NCBI GenBank assembly: GCA_021788095.1
Contig: JAJYLB010000015.1
Span: 18,828 to 82,827, forward strand
Reading direction: 5' to 3'
Source: Acidobacteriota bacterium
GTDB lineage: Bacteria > Acidobacteriota > Terriglobia > Acidiferrales > UBA7541
DNA length: 64,000 bases
Made by a program: the position numbers and the translations under genes. The notes under the pieces are model-generated. The model did no database searches and had not been told where the DNA came from. It saw only the letters and a program-made list of their open reading frames with translations. Shown here piece after piece: positions 35,190-43,549 of the stretch (position 1 is its first letter; each line of letters opens with the position of its first letter).

Positions 35190-37208
35190 ATGCGCATCGC
35201 GATTGATACCGGTGGCACCTTCACCGATTGCATCTTCGTCAGGGACGGCCGCCTCGAGATTCTGAAACTGCCTTCCGCGCGGCAGGATCCCGCCCGCCCG
35301 GTCGCGCAGGCGCTCGAGACCATCCTCGGCCCTTCCCGGGAGCGCGCCGGCGTCGAGTTGACTTGCGGGACGACCGTCGGCACGAACGCGCTGCTCGAGC
35401 GCCGCGGGGGCCGCATCGCCCTCGTGACGACGGCGGGATTCGAAGACGTGATCGAGATCGGCCGGCAAGACCGCCCGCGCCTCTACGATTTCTTCGTTAC
35501 GCGCCCCGAACCGCTCGTTCCCCGCGACCGCCGGTTTGGCCTTCGCGAGCGGGTCGACGCGGCGGGTCGTTCGCTCGAGGCTCCGAGCGAAGAAGAACTC
35601 GATCGCGTGACCGGGGAACTCGAGCGCGCGGCGCCGGAAGCCGTGGCGCTCTGCCTCCTGTTCTCTTTCGCCAATCCCACGCATGAACGCGCGCTGGCGC
35701 GGCGGCTGCGGGCTCGCGGCATGCGCGTCTCCGTTTCGCACGAGGTCCTGGCGGAATTTCGCGAATACGAGCGCACGGCCACCGTCCTTGCCAATGCCTA
35801 CCTCACTCCGGCGGTGAGCGGCTACCTCGAGGCCGTGGAGCGCTCGGCGGGACGCGGGCGAGGGACGCGTGTGGGCGTCATGCAGTCGAATGGAGGAATC
35901 GCCTCGGCCCGAGCGGCGGCGGAGGAGCCGGTGCGGACGGTGCTCTCGGGCCCTGCCGGCGGCGCGCTTGGCGCGCGAGGCGCGGCATCGCTTGCAGGCT
36001 ACGACCGAATCATCAGCTTCGACATGGGGGGAACCTCGACCGACGTCTCCCTGATCGAAGGCGAGTTGCGAACCACCACCGAATCGCACGTCGCCGGTCT
36101 GCCCGTAGCCGTGCCCATGCTCGAAATCCATACCGTGGGCGCCGGCGGCGGGTCGATCGCGCGGTTCGACGATGCCGGCGCCATGCGTGTCGGCCCGGAA
36201 AGCGCCGGCGCCGACCCCGGCCCCGTTTGCTACGGTCGCGGCGAGCAGCCAACCGTCACCGACGCTCATCTGGTGCTGGGCCGCTTGGGAGCGCAAGGCC
36301 TGCTCGGCGGCAAATTCCCGCTCGACGAAGCGCGGGCGCGGCGCTGTTTCGAGCGCGCGAGAGGACCGCTTCGGTCGGTCGAGGCGTTCGCCGCGGGGAT
36401 CCTGGCGGTGGCCGATACCACGATGGAGAAAGCGATTCGCGTGATTTCGGTCGAGCGAGGTTACGACCCGCGCGATTACACCCTGGTGGCTTTCGGCGGA
36501 GCGGGCGGGCTTCACGCCTGCCAACTGGCAGACGCGCTGGGGATTCCCCGAGTCCTCATCCCGAAATTCCCGGGTGCGCTTTCCGCGCTGGGCATCCTGG
36601 CGGCCGACGTGGTGAAGGACTTCTCGCGAACCCTGCGGATCGAGGCGCCCTGTGCCGAATCCTCGGGAGCCGCTCTGCGGGGTCCACTCGCGTGCGCCTT
36701 TGCCGCGATCGAAGCGCGAGGCTGGCGGGAGATGAAGTCGGAAGGGATCGCGCCCAAGCGCGTGCGGATCGAGCGCCTGCTCGATCTGCGCTACCTCGGC
36801 CAGGGTTACGAGCTGACGATTTCCGCCCGCGGCGACTTCCTGAGCCGGTTTCACCAAACCCACGAGCAGCGCTACGGATACTCGGATCGCTCCTGGAGGG
36901 TCGAGCTGGTCAACGTCCGCTCGCGCTTCATCGGCCAAACCGCCCGGCTGCCCCTCCGCTCCCGCCGCGAAATCCCGCGCGACGCCGCCCGCGTCGCCAT
37001 GGGCCGGCGCAAAGCGATCTTCCCCGGCGCGGGATCGCTCCGCCCGGCGGACACGACGTTCTACGACCGCGCGCGCCTGCTCCCCGGCCACCGGCTGAAG
37101 GCGCCGGCCATCGTCTTGGAATACAGCGCGACCACCGCCATCCCTCCCGGCTGGCAGGGCCGGGTGGATCGCTACGAAAACCTCGTTTTGGAGCCGGCTC
37201 GGCGATGA
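35190..37208 (+). CDS. Hydantoinase/oxoprolinase subunit A
   Basis: A 672-residue ATP-dependent ring-opening enzyme subunit of the HyuA/OplA family, with MRIAIDTGGTFTDCIFVRDG as the nucleotide-binding start. Later come TTVGTNALLERRGGRIALVT, GPAGGALGARGAASLAGYD and IISFDMGGTSTDVSLIEGEL, the second phosphate loop. Such enzymes hydrolyse 5-oxoproline, hydantoins or related lactams at the cost of ATP, together with the B subunit. Its stop overlaps the start of the B gene (ATGA). The exact substrate is unknown. Confidence 0.9.
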   Translation: MRIAIDTGGTFTDCIFVRDGRLEILKLPSARQDPARPVAQALETILGPSRERAGVELTCGTTVGTNALLERRGGRIALVTTAGFEDVIEIGRQDRPRLYDFFVTRPEPLVPRDRRFGLRERVDAAGRSLEAPSEEELDRVTGELERAAPEAVALCLLFSFANPTHERALARRLRARGMRVSVSHEVLAEFREYERTATVLANAYLTPAVSGYLEAVERSAGRGRGTRVGVMQSNGGIASARAAAEEPVRTVLSGPAGGALGARGAASLAGYDRIISFDMGGTSTDVSLIEGELRTTTESHVAGLPVAVPMLEIHTVGAGGGSIARFDDAGAMRVGPESAGADPGPVCYGRGEQPTVTDAHLVLGRLGAQGLLGGKFPLDEARARRCFERARGPLRSVEAFAAGILAVADTTMEKAIRVISVERGYDPRDYTLVAFGGAGGLHACQLADALGIPRVLIPKFPGALSALGILAADVVKDFSRTLRIEAPCAESSGAALRGPLACAFAAIEARGWREMKSEGIAPKRVRIERLLDLRYLGQGYELTISARGDFLSRFHQTHEQRYGYSDRSWRVELVNVRSRFIGQTARLPLRSRREIPRDAARVAMGRRKAIFPGAGSLRPADTTFYDRARLLPGHRLKAPAIVLEYSATTAIPPGWQGRVDRYENLVLEPARR

Positions 37209-38779
37209 AACCCGATCCCATTCGCCTGGAGATTTTCAAGAACCTCTTCCACTCGGTGGCCGAGGAGATGGGCGCGGTCCTGCGGCGCTCGGCTTTCTCT
37301 CCCAACATCAAGGAGCGGCGCGACTACTCCTGCGCCGTGTTCAACGGCGCGGGCGAGGCCCTGGCCATGGGCGACCACATGCCCGTTCACCTCGGTTCGA
37401 TGCCCATGTCGGTGGCCGCGGCCGTCGCGGAACTCGATCTCCTGCCCGGCGACATCGCTTTGCTCAACGATCCCTTCTGCGGAGGCACGCACCTGCCCGA
37501 TCTGACCATGGTGATGCCCGTGCACTTGGGCCGGTGCGCGCCGGGCTTCTACGTCGCCAGCCGCGCCCACCACGCCGACGTCGGCGGAAGCCAGCCAGGC
37601 TCGATGGGGCTCTCGAGGGATATCTGCCAGGAAGGTATCCGGATACCTCCGGTGAAAATCTTCATGAACGGCCGGATCGTTCCCGGCATCCTCGCGATGA
37701 TTCTGCGCAACGTGCGCACCCCTCGCGAGCGCGAAGGCGACTTGGCCGCGCAAATCGCCGCATGCCGCACGGGTGCGCGCCGGCTCGATGAGATCGTGGC
37801 GAAATACGGCCGAGGCGAAGTCGGCCGGTACGAGGCGCACCTGCTCGAATATTCCGAGCGGATGATGCGAAGCGCGCTGCGGCGGATTCCTTCGGGCGTC
37901 TACCGCGGCGAGGACGCCATGGATGACGACGGTTGGGGAAACGGGCCGCTGCCCATACGCGTGGCCATCCGGATCGGCGGCGAGCGGGCGGAAATCGATT
38001 TCGAAGGGACGGCGCCGCAGTGCGCGGGAAGCGTCAATGCGGTCTACGCCATCGCCTATTCGGCGGCGCTTTACGTGTTCCGGTGTCTCCTTCCCGAGGA
38101 AGTGCCGATGACCGCGGGCTTGATGCGGCCGATTCGCGTCCTGGCGCCTTTGGGAACGCTTGTGAACGCCCTGCCGCCTGCCGCGGTTGCTGGGGGAAAC
38201 GTCGAGACGGCGCAGCGGATTGTGGATGTCCTGCTGAAGGCGCTGGCTCGGGCGGTCCCGCAGCGCGTGCCGGCGGCCAGCCAAGGCACCATGAACAATG
38301 TGACTTTCGGTGGCCGGGACCCCAGACGGGCCGGCGCCCTCTTCGCCTACTACGAAACCATCGCCGGAGGGATGGGCGCGCGGCCGGGACTCGAAGGCCT
38401 GAGCGGCATCCACACCCACATGACCAACTCGCTGAATACCCCCGTCGAGGTCCTCGAACACGAAATCCCCGTTCGGGTGCGCCGCTACTCCCTGCGGCGC
38501 GGCTCGGGCGGCGCCGGCCGGTCCAGGGGCGGAGACGGAATCGTGCGCGAAATCGAGTTCCTGACGCCCACGCAACTGGGAATCCTCAGCGATCGGCGCA
38601 AGCGCGGGCCGTATGGCTTGGCAGGTGGAGAAGACGGAGCAGTCGGCGTGAACGAGCTGCTCGTCGGCGACGAGGTTCGCTCGCTGCCGTCGAAATGCGC
38701 TCTCGACGTGCCCGCGGGCGGCGTGCTGCGCGTGCTTACGCCTGGAGGCGGTGGTTGGGGAAAGTCCGGAGAAACTTAG
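37205..38779 (+). CDS. Hydantoinase/oxoprolinase subunit B
   Basis: A 524-residue HyuB-family subunit starting MKPDPIRLEIFKNLFHSVAE. Conserved stretches include SFSPNIKERRDYSCA-like text (AFSPNIKERRDYSCAVFNGA), LLNDPFCGGTHLPDLTMVMP and RAHHADVGGSQPGSM with the metal-binding His and Asp residues, then SQGTMNNVTFGG. It begins in an ATGA overlap with the A gene, so the two are translated together and form one enzyme. Confidence 0.9.
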   Translation: MKPDPIRLEIFKNLFHSVAEEMGAVLRRSAFSPNIKERRDYSCAVFNGAGEALAMGDHMPVHLGSMPMSVAAAVAELDLLPGDIALLNDPFCGGTHLPDLTMVMPVHLGRCAPGFYVASRAHHADVGGSQPGSMGLSRDICQEGIRIPPVKIFMNGRIVPGILAMILRNVRTPREREGDLAAQIAACRTGARRLDEIVAKYGRGEVGRYEAHLLEYSERMMRSALRRIPSGVYRGEDAMDDDGWGNGPLPIRVAIRIGGERAEIDFEGTAPQCAGSVNAVYAIAYSAALYVFRCLLPEEVPMTAGLMRPIRVLAPLGTLVNALPPAAVAGGNVETAQRIVDVLLKALARAVPQRVPAASQGTMNNVTFGGRDPRRAGALFAYYETIAGGMGARPGLEGLSGIHTHMTNSLNTPVEVLEHEIPVRVRRYSLRRGSGGAGRSRGGDGIVREIEFLTPTQLGILSDRRKRGPYGLAGGEDGAVGVNELLVGDEVRSLPSKCALDVPAGGVLRVLTPGGGGWGKSGET

Positions 38780-38840
38780 GGGGAGAAACCCTTACCGGGC
38801 GGGAAGTGCGAGAGTCTGCACGGGGGTGACGAGGGATGGG

Positions 38841-39377
38841 CTAATCAACCGCTGCGGGAACGCCCACCTCGGGAAACTGCAGCTTGGCCTTGGCCAAGGC
38901 TCGCACCACGTCGGTCTCCACTTTCGTTTCGCTCACGCGCTGCGCAGTGGCCAGTTCGCTGACGAGGAGATATCTGGCCCGTTCGAGCATTTTCCTCTCG
39001 CGGAAGGAAAGCGGCTTGCTCCGACTGAGAAGCAGCAAACTCTTCAGGACGGCCGCAACGTCCAGTAGCGATCCGGTGCGCATCCGTTCCGAATTTTCCT
39101 TGAATCGATGTTTCCAATCTCCGCGGCAACCGTTCGAGTGGTGATTGCATTCGAGGAACACAACGATCTTCCGCGCTTCCGCGCTGGTAATGACGCGGCG
39201 CAATCCCACGTTCTGCGCGTTCACTTCGGGTACCATCACGCGCAGACCGCTGGAAAAAATGCGGAGCATGAAGCATCGCTCGGAGCGACCGTTGAGGTAA
39301 TTGAAACTGACTTGCTCGATGATTCCTACGCCGTGATTGGGATAGATGACCTTGTCCCCGATCTTGTAGTCGAGCAT
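38841..39377 (-). CDS. CarD-like transcription regulator
   Basis: A 178-residue protein with the CarD/CdnL N-terminal domain: MLDYKIGDKVIYPNHGVGII, then EQVSFNYLNGRSERCFMLRI and LRVMVPEVNAQNVGLRRVIT. This Tudor-like part binds the RNA polymerase beta lobe and stabilises promoter open complexes; the helical C-terminal half (SFRERKMLERARYLLVSELA) contacts promoter DNA. It is a global regulator, often of rRNA promoters. A TTGACG/TAGAAT promoter sits directly upstream on the minus strand. Confidence 0.87.
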   Translation of the reverse strand: MLDYKIGDKVIYPNHGVGIIEQVSFNYLNGRSERCFMLRIFSSGLRVMVPEVNAQNVGLRRVITSAEARKIVVFLECNHHSNGCRGDWKHRFKENSERMRTGSLLDVAAVLKSLLLLSRSKPLSFRERKMLERARYLLVSELATAQRVSETKVETDVVRALAKAKLQFPEVGVPAAVD

Positions 39378-39399
39378 GGGTCCCCTACCTACGTAACCA

Positions 39400-39429
39400 A
39401 TTCTAAGAACAAGGGTTGTGTCCCGTCAA
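39400..39429 (-). promoter_or_regulatory. Promoter of the carD-like gene
   Basis: On the minus strand TTGACG (complement at 39424-39429) and TAGAAT (complement at 39400-39405) are 18 bases apart. The start codon at 39377 is about 16 bases after the predicted transcription start. Confidence 0.55.
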
Positions 39430-39608
39430 GGTGGCTGCGAAAGAAAAATGAATCATGTGGGGAAGTAGGACCACGATGGTCGTATAAGCGGAGTACTGTA
39501 ACATATTGAACTGCACGACATTGGCGCTCCCGCGCCCCTCGGCATTTCGCTTGCCTCCCGACTTGCATTTTTCTCCGAGTCGCGCCCGAATCCAATTCCT
39601 GTCGCCGG

Positions 39609-39750
39609 CTAACAGGAGGCTGCAAAAGGCCAAGGTGTCGTGCTGAGCGAAGCGAAGCACCTCGTCAATCCCCTGGAAACTGGGTTCGCGGGATCCTTCG
39701 CTGCTCTCAGGACGACAGTCCTAAAACGCCTTTTGCAGCATCCTGCTAAG
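39609..39750. mobile_element. Inverted-repeat element family 2, copy A (142 bp)
   Basis: The ends read CTAACAGGAGGCTGCAAAAG (plus GC) and, complemented, CTTAGCAGGATGCTGCAAAA (plus GGC), making terminal inverted repeats of about 22 bases with few mismatches. Copy B at 51619-51825 shares the ends, CCAAGGTGTC after the left end, GGGATCCTTCGC in the middle and CTCAGGA near the right end. No protein is encoded. The right end is one base from the tsaB -10 sequence. Confidence 0.7.
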
Positions 39751-39751
39751 T

Positions 39752-39757
39752 TACAAT
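39752..39757 (+). promoter_or_regulatory. TACAAT -10 site of tsaB
   Basis: TACAAT ends eight bases before the tsaB ATG at 39765, which predicts a transcript starting at or next to the start codon. No Shine-Dalgarno sequence precedes the ATG, which fits a leaderless message. Confidence 0.5.
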
Positions 39758-39764
39758 CTCGACG

Positions 39765-40466
39765 ATGCTTTCCCTGGCAGTCGATACGACCACGCCCGCC
39801 GGAAGCCTCGCCGTGCTCGACGACGAGCGAGTGCTCGGCATGATCGGCATGTCGGTCGCGGAAACGCATTCCTCGCGGTTATTCCGTCATCTGCGGTTTA
39901 TGCTCGAGGAGATGCGCCTGGAACTTGCCCAGTTCGACCTGTACTCGGTTGCAGCCGGGCCGGGATCTTTCACGGGGTTGCGCGTCGGATTGGCCGCCGT
40001 GATGGGATGGGCGGAAGGGTTCCGGAAACCGATTGCGGCCGTGAGCGCCCTGGAAGCGGTGGTCGCTCAAGCGACGGCGCCGGCGGCCGTTCTAGCGCCG
40101 GTTTTGGACGCGAGGCGGGGGCAGGTGTACGGGGCGGTATACGAACGCCAGGGCGCCGAACTCGCTCGGCGGCGGGAGGAAGTTGTCTTGGCCCCGCGGG
40201 AATTCCTGGCTTGGTTGGCGGAGTGCGTCGGCAACGATGCCCCGGTTCTCGTGACGCCGTCGCCTGAAGTCATCGCGCAGGGGCCCGCCACGGCGGGCCC
40301 GCTCCCCTCCCACTCTTGGCTGGTGGAACGGGTGTCCCCGCTTCTCGCCTCTACCATCGGCCGCCTCGGCTACCAGCGCGCGCGGCGCGGCGAACTTTTG
40401 AACGCCCTGAATCTCGACGCCAATTACGTGCGCCGGCCCGACGCGGAGCTGAATTGGAAGGATTGA
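39765..40466 (+). CDS. tsaB: tRNA threonylcarbamoyladenosine biosynthesis protein TsaB
   Basis: A 233-residue member of the ASKHA-fold TsaB family: MLSLAVDTTTPAGSLAVLDD, then ETHSSRLFRHLRFMLEEMRL and VAAGPGSFTGLRVGLAAVMG, the family signature. TsaB is the inactive-fold partner that scaffolds TsaD in making t6A37. The C-terminal part is shorter and more variable. The gene overlaps rimI by four bases and starts directly after a repeat element and a -10 site. Confidence 0.92.
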   Translation: MLSLAVDTTTPAGSLAVLDDERVLGMIGMSVAETHSSRLFRHLRFMLEEMRLELAQFDLYSVAAGPGSFTGLRVGLAAVMGWAEGFRKPIAAVSALEAVVAQATAPAAVLAPVLDARRGQVYGAVYERQGAELARRREEVVLAPREFLAWLAECVGNDAPVLVTPSPEVIAQGPATAGPLPSHSWLVERVSPLLASTIGRLGYQRARRGELLNALNLDANYVRRPDAELNWKD

Positions 40467-40891
40467 ATATCCGCCGGCTTGGCCCGGCAGACGCGGAAGC
40501 CATCGAAAGGATTACTCGAGAATCGCCCCAGGCCGAGGCCTGGGATCCGGCAGGTTATCTCGGCCTGCCGGCATGGGTGGCCGAAGGCTCCGGGGGTGTG
40601 GTCGGTTTTCTCGCCGTCCGCGTTGTCGCCGAAGAGATGGAGGTTCTGAATCTGGCTGTGGAACCCGAGTCGCGCCGCCAAGGTGTGGGCGGAGCCCTGC
40701 TCCGTGCCGCGCTCGTTTTTGGCGAATCGGCGGGAGCGACGCGCATCTCCCTGGAAGTGCGGGAATCGAACGAGGCAGCCAGGCGGTTCTACGAGGGGCA
40801 AGGCTTTCGGGTGGTAGGGCGCCGGCGTTGCTACTACCGCCAACCGGAAGAGGACGCTCTGCTGATGGCGCGACCTCATGCCGTGCGGTGA
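40463..40891 (+). CDS. rimI: Ribosomal-protein alanine N-acetyltransferase-like GNAT protein
   Basis: A 142-residue GNAT acetyltransferase starting at TTG 40463 (LNIRRLGPADAEAIERITRE), overlapping the tsaB stop. The acetyl-CoA loop is EPESRRQGVGGALLRAALVF, followed by ISLEVRESNEAARRFYEGQG and FRVVGRRRCYY, typical of RimI. RimI acetylates the N-terminus of ribosomal protein S18 in E. coli; many homologues have broader targets. The tsaB-rimI neighbourhood is common across bacteria. The start is uncertain because only TTG or similar codons are available. Confidence 0.83.
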   Translation: MNIRRLGPADAEAIERITRESPQAEAWDPAGYLGLPAWVAEGSGGVVGFLAVRVVAEEMEVLNLAVEPESRRQGVGGALLRAALVFGESAGATRISLEVRESNEAARRFYEGQGFRVVGRRRCYYRQPEEDALLMARPHAVR

Positions 40892-40965
40892 ACGATTCCT
40901 TTCGCCGGCTGGCTTGGCCCGAGGCGCCGCGAAGTTTCTCTGGCGCTGCCGTTAGGCGGGCTCCC

Positions 40966-40993
40966 GTAGGGGCACGCTGCTGCGTGCCCCTAC
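40966..40993. repeat. REP-like palindrome
   Basis: GTAGGGGCACGCTGCTGCGT followed by GCCCCTAC forms arms GTAGGGGCACGC/GCGTGCCCCTAC around a four-base loop. It is the most perfect copy of the family in the window and lies between rimI and psd. Confidence 0.75.
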
Positions 40994-41088
40994 CGCTCCA
41001 TTACCGCTCCATTACCCTTGGCCGCCGAAAGCCGCTATGCTAGCTTCGGCCGAGGCGAGTGAGCGACGGCCTCGGGACTCGGAGGCGG

Positions 41089-41703
41089 ATGGCATTTCGG
41101 GAAGCGGTCAAGGTTGCCGTCGTGCCGTTGGCGCTCGCGCTCGTGGCCGGCTGGTTCGAGTGGCTATGGGTGGCGGCGGCATTCGTGGCGGCGCTGGTTT
41201 TCGTCTTTTATTTTTTCCGCGACCCCGAGCGCGCCGATCCCGTTGCTCCCGAAGCCGTGGTAGCGCCCGCGGACGGCCGGGTCATGGAAGTGGCCGAAGA
41301 GACGCTGGCCGGCCGGCCGGGCAATCGTATCGGCATTTTCCTTTCGATTTGGGACGTTCACGTGAATCGGTCGCCTATTGCAGGGGAGATGGCGAAGGTG
41401 GACTATCGGCCAGGCAAGTTCCATGCGGCGATGCGCCCCAAGGCCTCGGCGGAGAATGAGCGCAACGTGATTCAGTTGGCGACAGTCCGCGGCCCGGTGG
41501 TCGTCGAACAGATCGCGGGCTGGGTGGCGAGGCGAGTGGTGCTGTGGAAGAGAACCGGCGACCGGCTCGAGCGCGGAGAACGCTTCGGGATGATCCGCTT
41601 CGGCTCCCGCGTCGAGCTGTGGCTGCCGGCGGAGGCGAGCATAACGGTGCGGCCGGGAGACCGGGTGCGCGGCGGCTCGAGCGTGGTCGCGCAATGGCGT
41701 TGA
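41089..41703 (+). CDS. psd: Phosphatidylserine decarboxylase, short form
   Basis: A 204-residue membrane enzyme that converts phosphatidylserine to phosphatidylethanolamine. Two hydrophobic segments (VVPLALALVAGWFEWLWVAA, then AAFVAALVFVFYFF) precede the conserved FFRDPER and APADGRVMEV. The WDVHVNRSPIAGEMAKVDYR segment is characteristic, and FGSRVELWLP contains Ser173, where self-cleavage would make the pyruvoyl group. ATG 41089 is used; GTG 41059 is an alternative. It overlaps pssA by ten bases, so the two steps of PE synthesis are coupled. Confidence 0.9.
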   Translation: MAFREAVKVAVVPLALALVAGWFEWLWVAAAFVAALVFVFYFFRDPERADPVAPEAVVAPADGRVMEVAEETLAGRPGNRIGIFLSIWDVHVNRSPIAGEMAKVDYRPGKFHAAMRPKASAENERNVIQLATVRGPVVVEQIAGWVARRVVLWKRTGDRLERGERFGMIRFGSRVELWLPAEASITVRPGDRVRGGSSVVAQWR

Positions 41704-42539
41704 GCGGGATAGGGAGACTAAAGGCCGGGAGTCCGGCGGCTGCCAAGCCAGGGAAGCCGCTGCGCGGCCGCCGCGGAATCTACCTGCTTCCCAGCATTTT
41801 CACGGTGGCCAATCTTCTCTGCGGTTATTACGCCATTTGGTCCATCTTCCAGGGCGACATCGCCGATCTGGACAATGCGGCCAAGGCCATCGGCTTCGCC
41901 ATCCTGTTCGATATGTTCGACGGCCGGGTCGCCCGCCTCACCAACTCGACGAGCGAACTGGGCAAGCAGTTCGATTCCCTGGCCGACGTGATCAGTTTCG
42001 GCATCGCTCCCGCGCTTCTGGCCTACGCGTGGGGGGTGCGCGGCGTGGTGGCGCCGTCGGGGACGGCCGAGCTGCGAATCGAGGGATTTGGCTGGCTGGC
42101 CGGTTTCGCGTTTCTACTCTGCTGCGCCTGGCGCCTGGCGCGGTTCAATATCCAGGGCATGGCTCCCGAACAATCCCATTATTTTGTGGGATTGCCCACG
42201 CCGGCGGCCGCGGGCGTGATCGCCGCGATGGTGCACGCGGTGAAATATCCTCTCACCTCGTGGTGGGTGTCGTTGTTGTGGCTGGGGCTGGAGTTGACGG
42301 TCGCGGTGCTGATGTGGAGTTCCGTGCGCTACGTGGGTTTCAAGGAGATCCAGTGGCAGCGGCGCCACTCCTCGTTGGCGTTCATCTTGATTGGCCTGCT
42401 GATCGCCGCGATCGTGTTGTATTCGGAGGAGGTGTTGCTGGCCATAGCCACGGTATACCTGCTTTCGGGCATCACCGCGCGGCTCGTGCGCCAGGTGCGG
42501 CACCGCCGGACCCCGCACACGGGCGACGCCCATGCTTGA
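41694..42539 (+). CDS. pssA: CDP-diacylglycerol-serine O-phosphatidyltransferase
   Basis: A 281-residue CDP-alcohol phosphatidyltransferase making phosphatidylserine, the substrate of the preceding gene. The catalytic signature Asp-Gly-x2-Ala-Arg-x8-Gly-x3-Asp-x3-Asp is complete: DGRVARLTNSTSELGKQFDS then LADVISFG, with Asp76, Gly77, Ala80, Arg81, Gly90, Asp94 and Asp98. About seven or eight membrane helices follow. It starts inside the end of psd and overlaps the next gene by eight bases. Confidence 0.92.
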   Translation: MALSGIGRLKAGSPAAAKPGKPLRGRRGIYLLPSIFTVANLLCGYYAIWSIFQGDIADLDNAAKAIGFAILFDMFDGRVARLTNSTSELGKQFDSLADVISFGIAPALLAYAWGVRGVVAPSGTAELRIEGFGWLAGFAFLLCCAWRLARFNIQGMAPEQSHYFVGLPTPAAAGVIAAMVHAVKYPLTSWWVSLLWLGLELTVAVLMWSSVRYVGFKEIQWQRRHSSLAFILIGLLIAAIVLYSEEVLLAIATVYLLSGITARLVRQVRHRRTPHTGDAHA

Positions 42540-43542
42540 TTCCCGGCGAAAAATCGTCATCGTGGGCGCGGGTTCGCCCCGCGGCAAGGAACTCCGCGAC
42601 GTGCTCGAAGAGCGCGGCGTCGAGCCCGCCCGGCTGCGCTTGCTCGACGAAGATATTTCCGTGGGTACGCTCACCCGCAGCGGCGACGAAGCGACGTTCA
42701 TCGCCGCCGTGGAGGAAGCCAGCTTCGCAGAGGCCGGTTTGGTCTTCTTCGCCGGCCGCCCCGAAATGGCCGAACGCCACTCGAGCCAGGCGCTCGAAGC
42801 CGGCGCTCACGTCATCGACCTGAGCGAGGATCCGGGCCTGGGCCAAGCTGCGCCGCGCATCCCCGCCCTCGCTCCGCTTCTCGGCCCTCAAGAGGGAGTC
42901 GGCGCGCCCGAATCGGGCGTCCGGCTGCTGCGCTCGCCTTCGGCGGCGGCGATTGTGGCCGCTTCGCTTGCCGGCGCGCTCGCCAAGTTCGGTTCGGCGC
43001 GGCTCGCCGTCACATTCCTCCGGCCGGTTTCCGAGCGCGGGCAGGAAGGCATCGACGAATTGGAACGGCAAACGGTGCGTCTGCTCTCCTTCCAGCCGGT
43101 ATCGGAAGGGATCTTCGGCGCGCAGGTAGCTTTCAACTTGATGGACGCTTATGGAGCGGGGGCTGAGCCATCGCTCGAGAAGGTACGGGAAGCGATGGTG
43201 CGCGACGTTGGGCGGGTGCTCGGCAACCGTGCGCCGATTCCCGCGATTCAAGTGGTTCAGGTCCCCGTCTTCTTTTCTTACGGCTTCACTGCCTACGCGA
43301 CGCTGGATGCGCCGGCGGAAATTCCGGAAATCGAAGCGGCGCTGATCTCCACGGGCCTCGCGGTCACCCCGGGCGAGGAGCCGCAACCCACCAGCATGAG
43401 CGTGATCGGGCGGCCGGAAGCGATGCTCGGGCGCGTGGTGCGCGACGGGAATCGGGGAGCAGGGTACCGGCTTTGGGGAGCGGCGGATAACGTTCGCGTG
43501 GTGGCGGCGAATGCGGCGGCAATTGCGGAACAGATCGAATAG
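42532..43542 (+). CDS. Usg-like aspartate-semialdehyde dehydrogenase paralogue lacking the catalytic Cys
   Basis: A 336-residue protein of the aspartate-semialdehyde dehydrogenase fold: KIVIVGAGSPRGKELRDVLE (NADP loop), and LMDAYGAGAEPSLEKVREAM-like dimerisation text. Active Asd enzymes have a Cys in a GCSNCN-like loop; here the matching place reads RLLRSPSAAAIVAASLAGAL with Ser/Ala and no Cys, and the protein contains no Cys in that area. It therefore resembles the Usg-1 paralogues of unknown role. It overlaps pssA and is followed by lptE. Confidence 0.75.
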   Translation: MLDSRRKIVIVGAGSPRGKELRDVLEERGVEPARLRLLDEDISVGTLTRSGDEATFIAAVEEASFAEAGLVFFAGRPEMAERHSSQALEAGAHVIDLSEDPGLGQAAPRIPALAPLLGPQEGVGAPESGVRLLRSPSAAAIVAASLAGALAKFGSARLAVTFLRPVSERGQEGIDELERQTVRLLSFQPVSEGIFGAQVAFNLMDAYGAGAEPSLEKVREAMVRDVGRVLGNRAPIPAIQVVQVPVFFSYGFTAYATLDAPAEIPEIEAALISTGLAVTPGEEPQPTSMSVIGRPEAMLGRVVRDGNRGAGYRLWGAADNVRVVAANAAAIAEQIE

Positions 43543-43549
43543 AGCCTGC

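Noticed and set aside
42532..43542. Calling the Asd-like gene a functional asd
   Set aside because: The catalytic Cys is missing at the conserved place.
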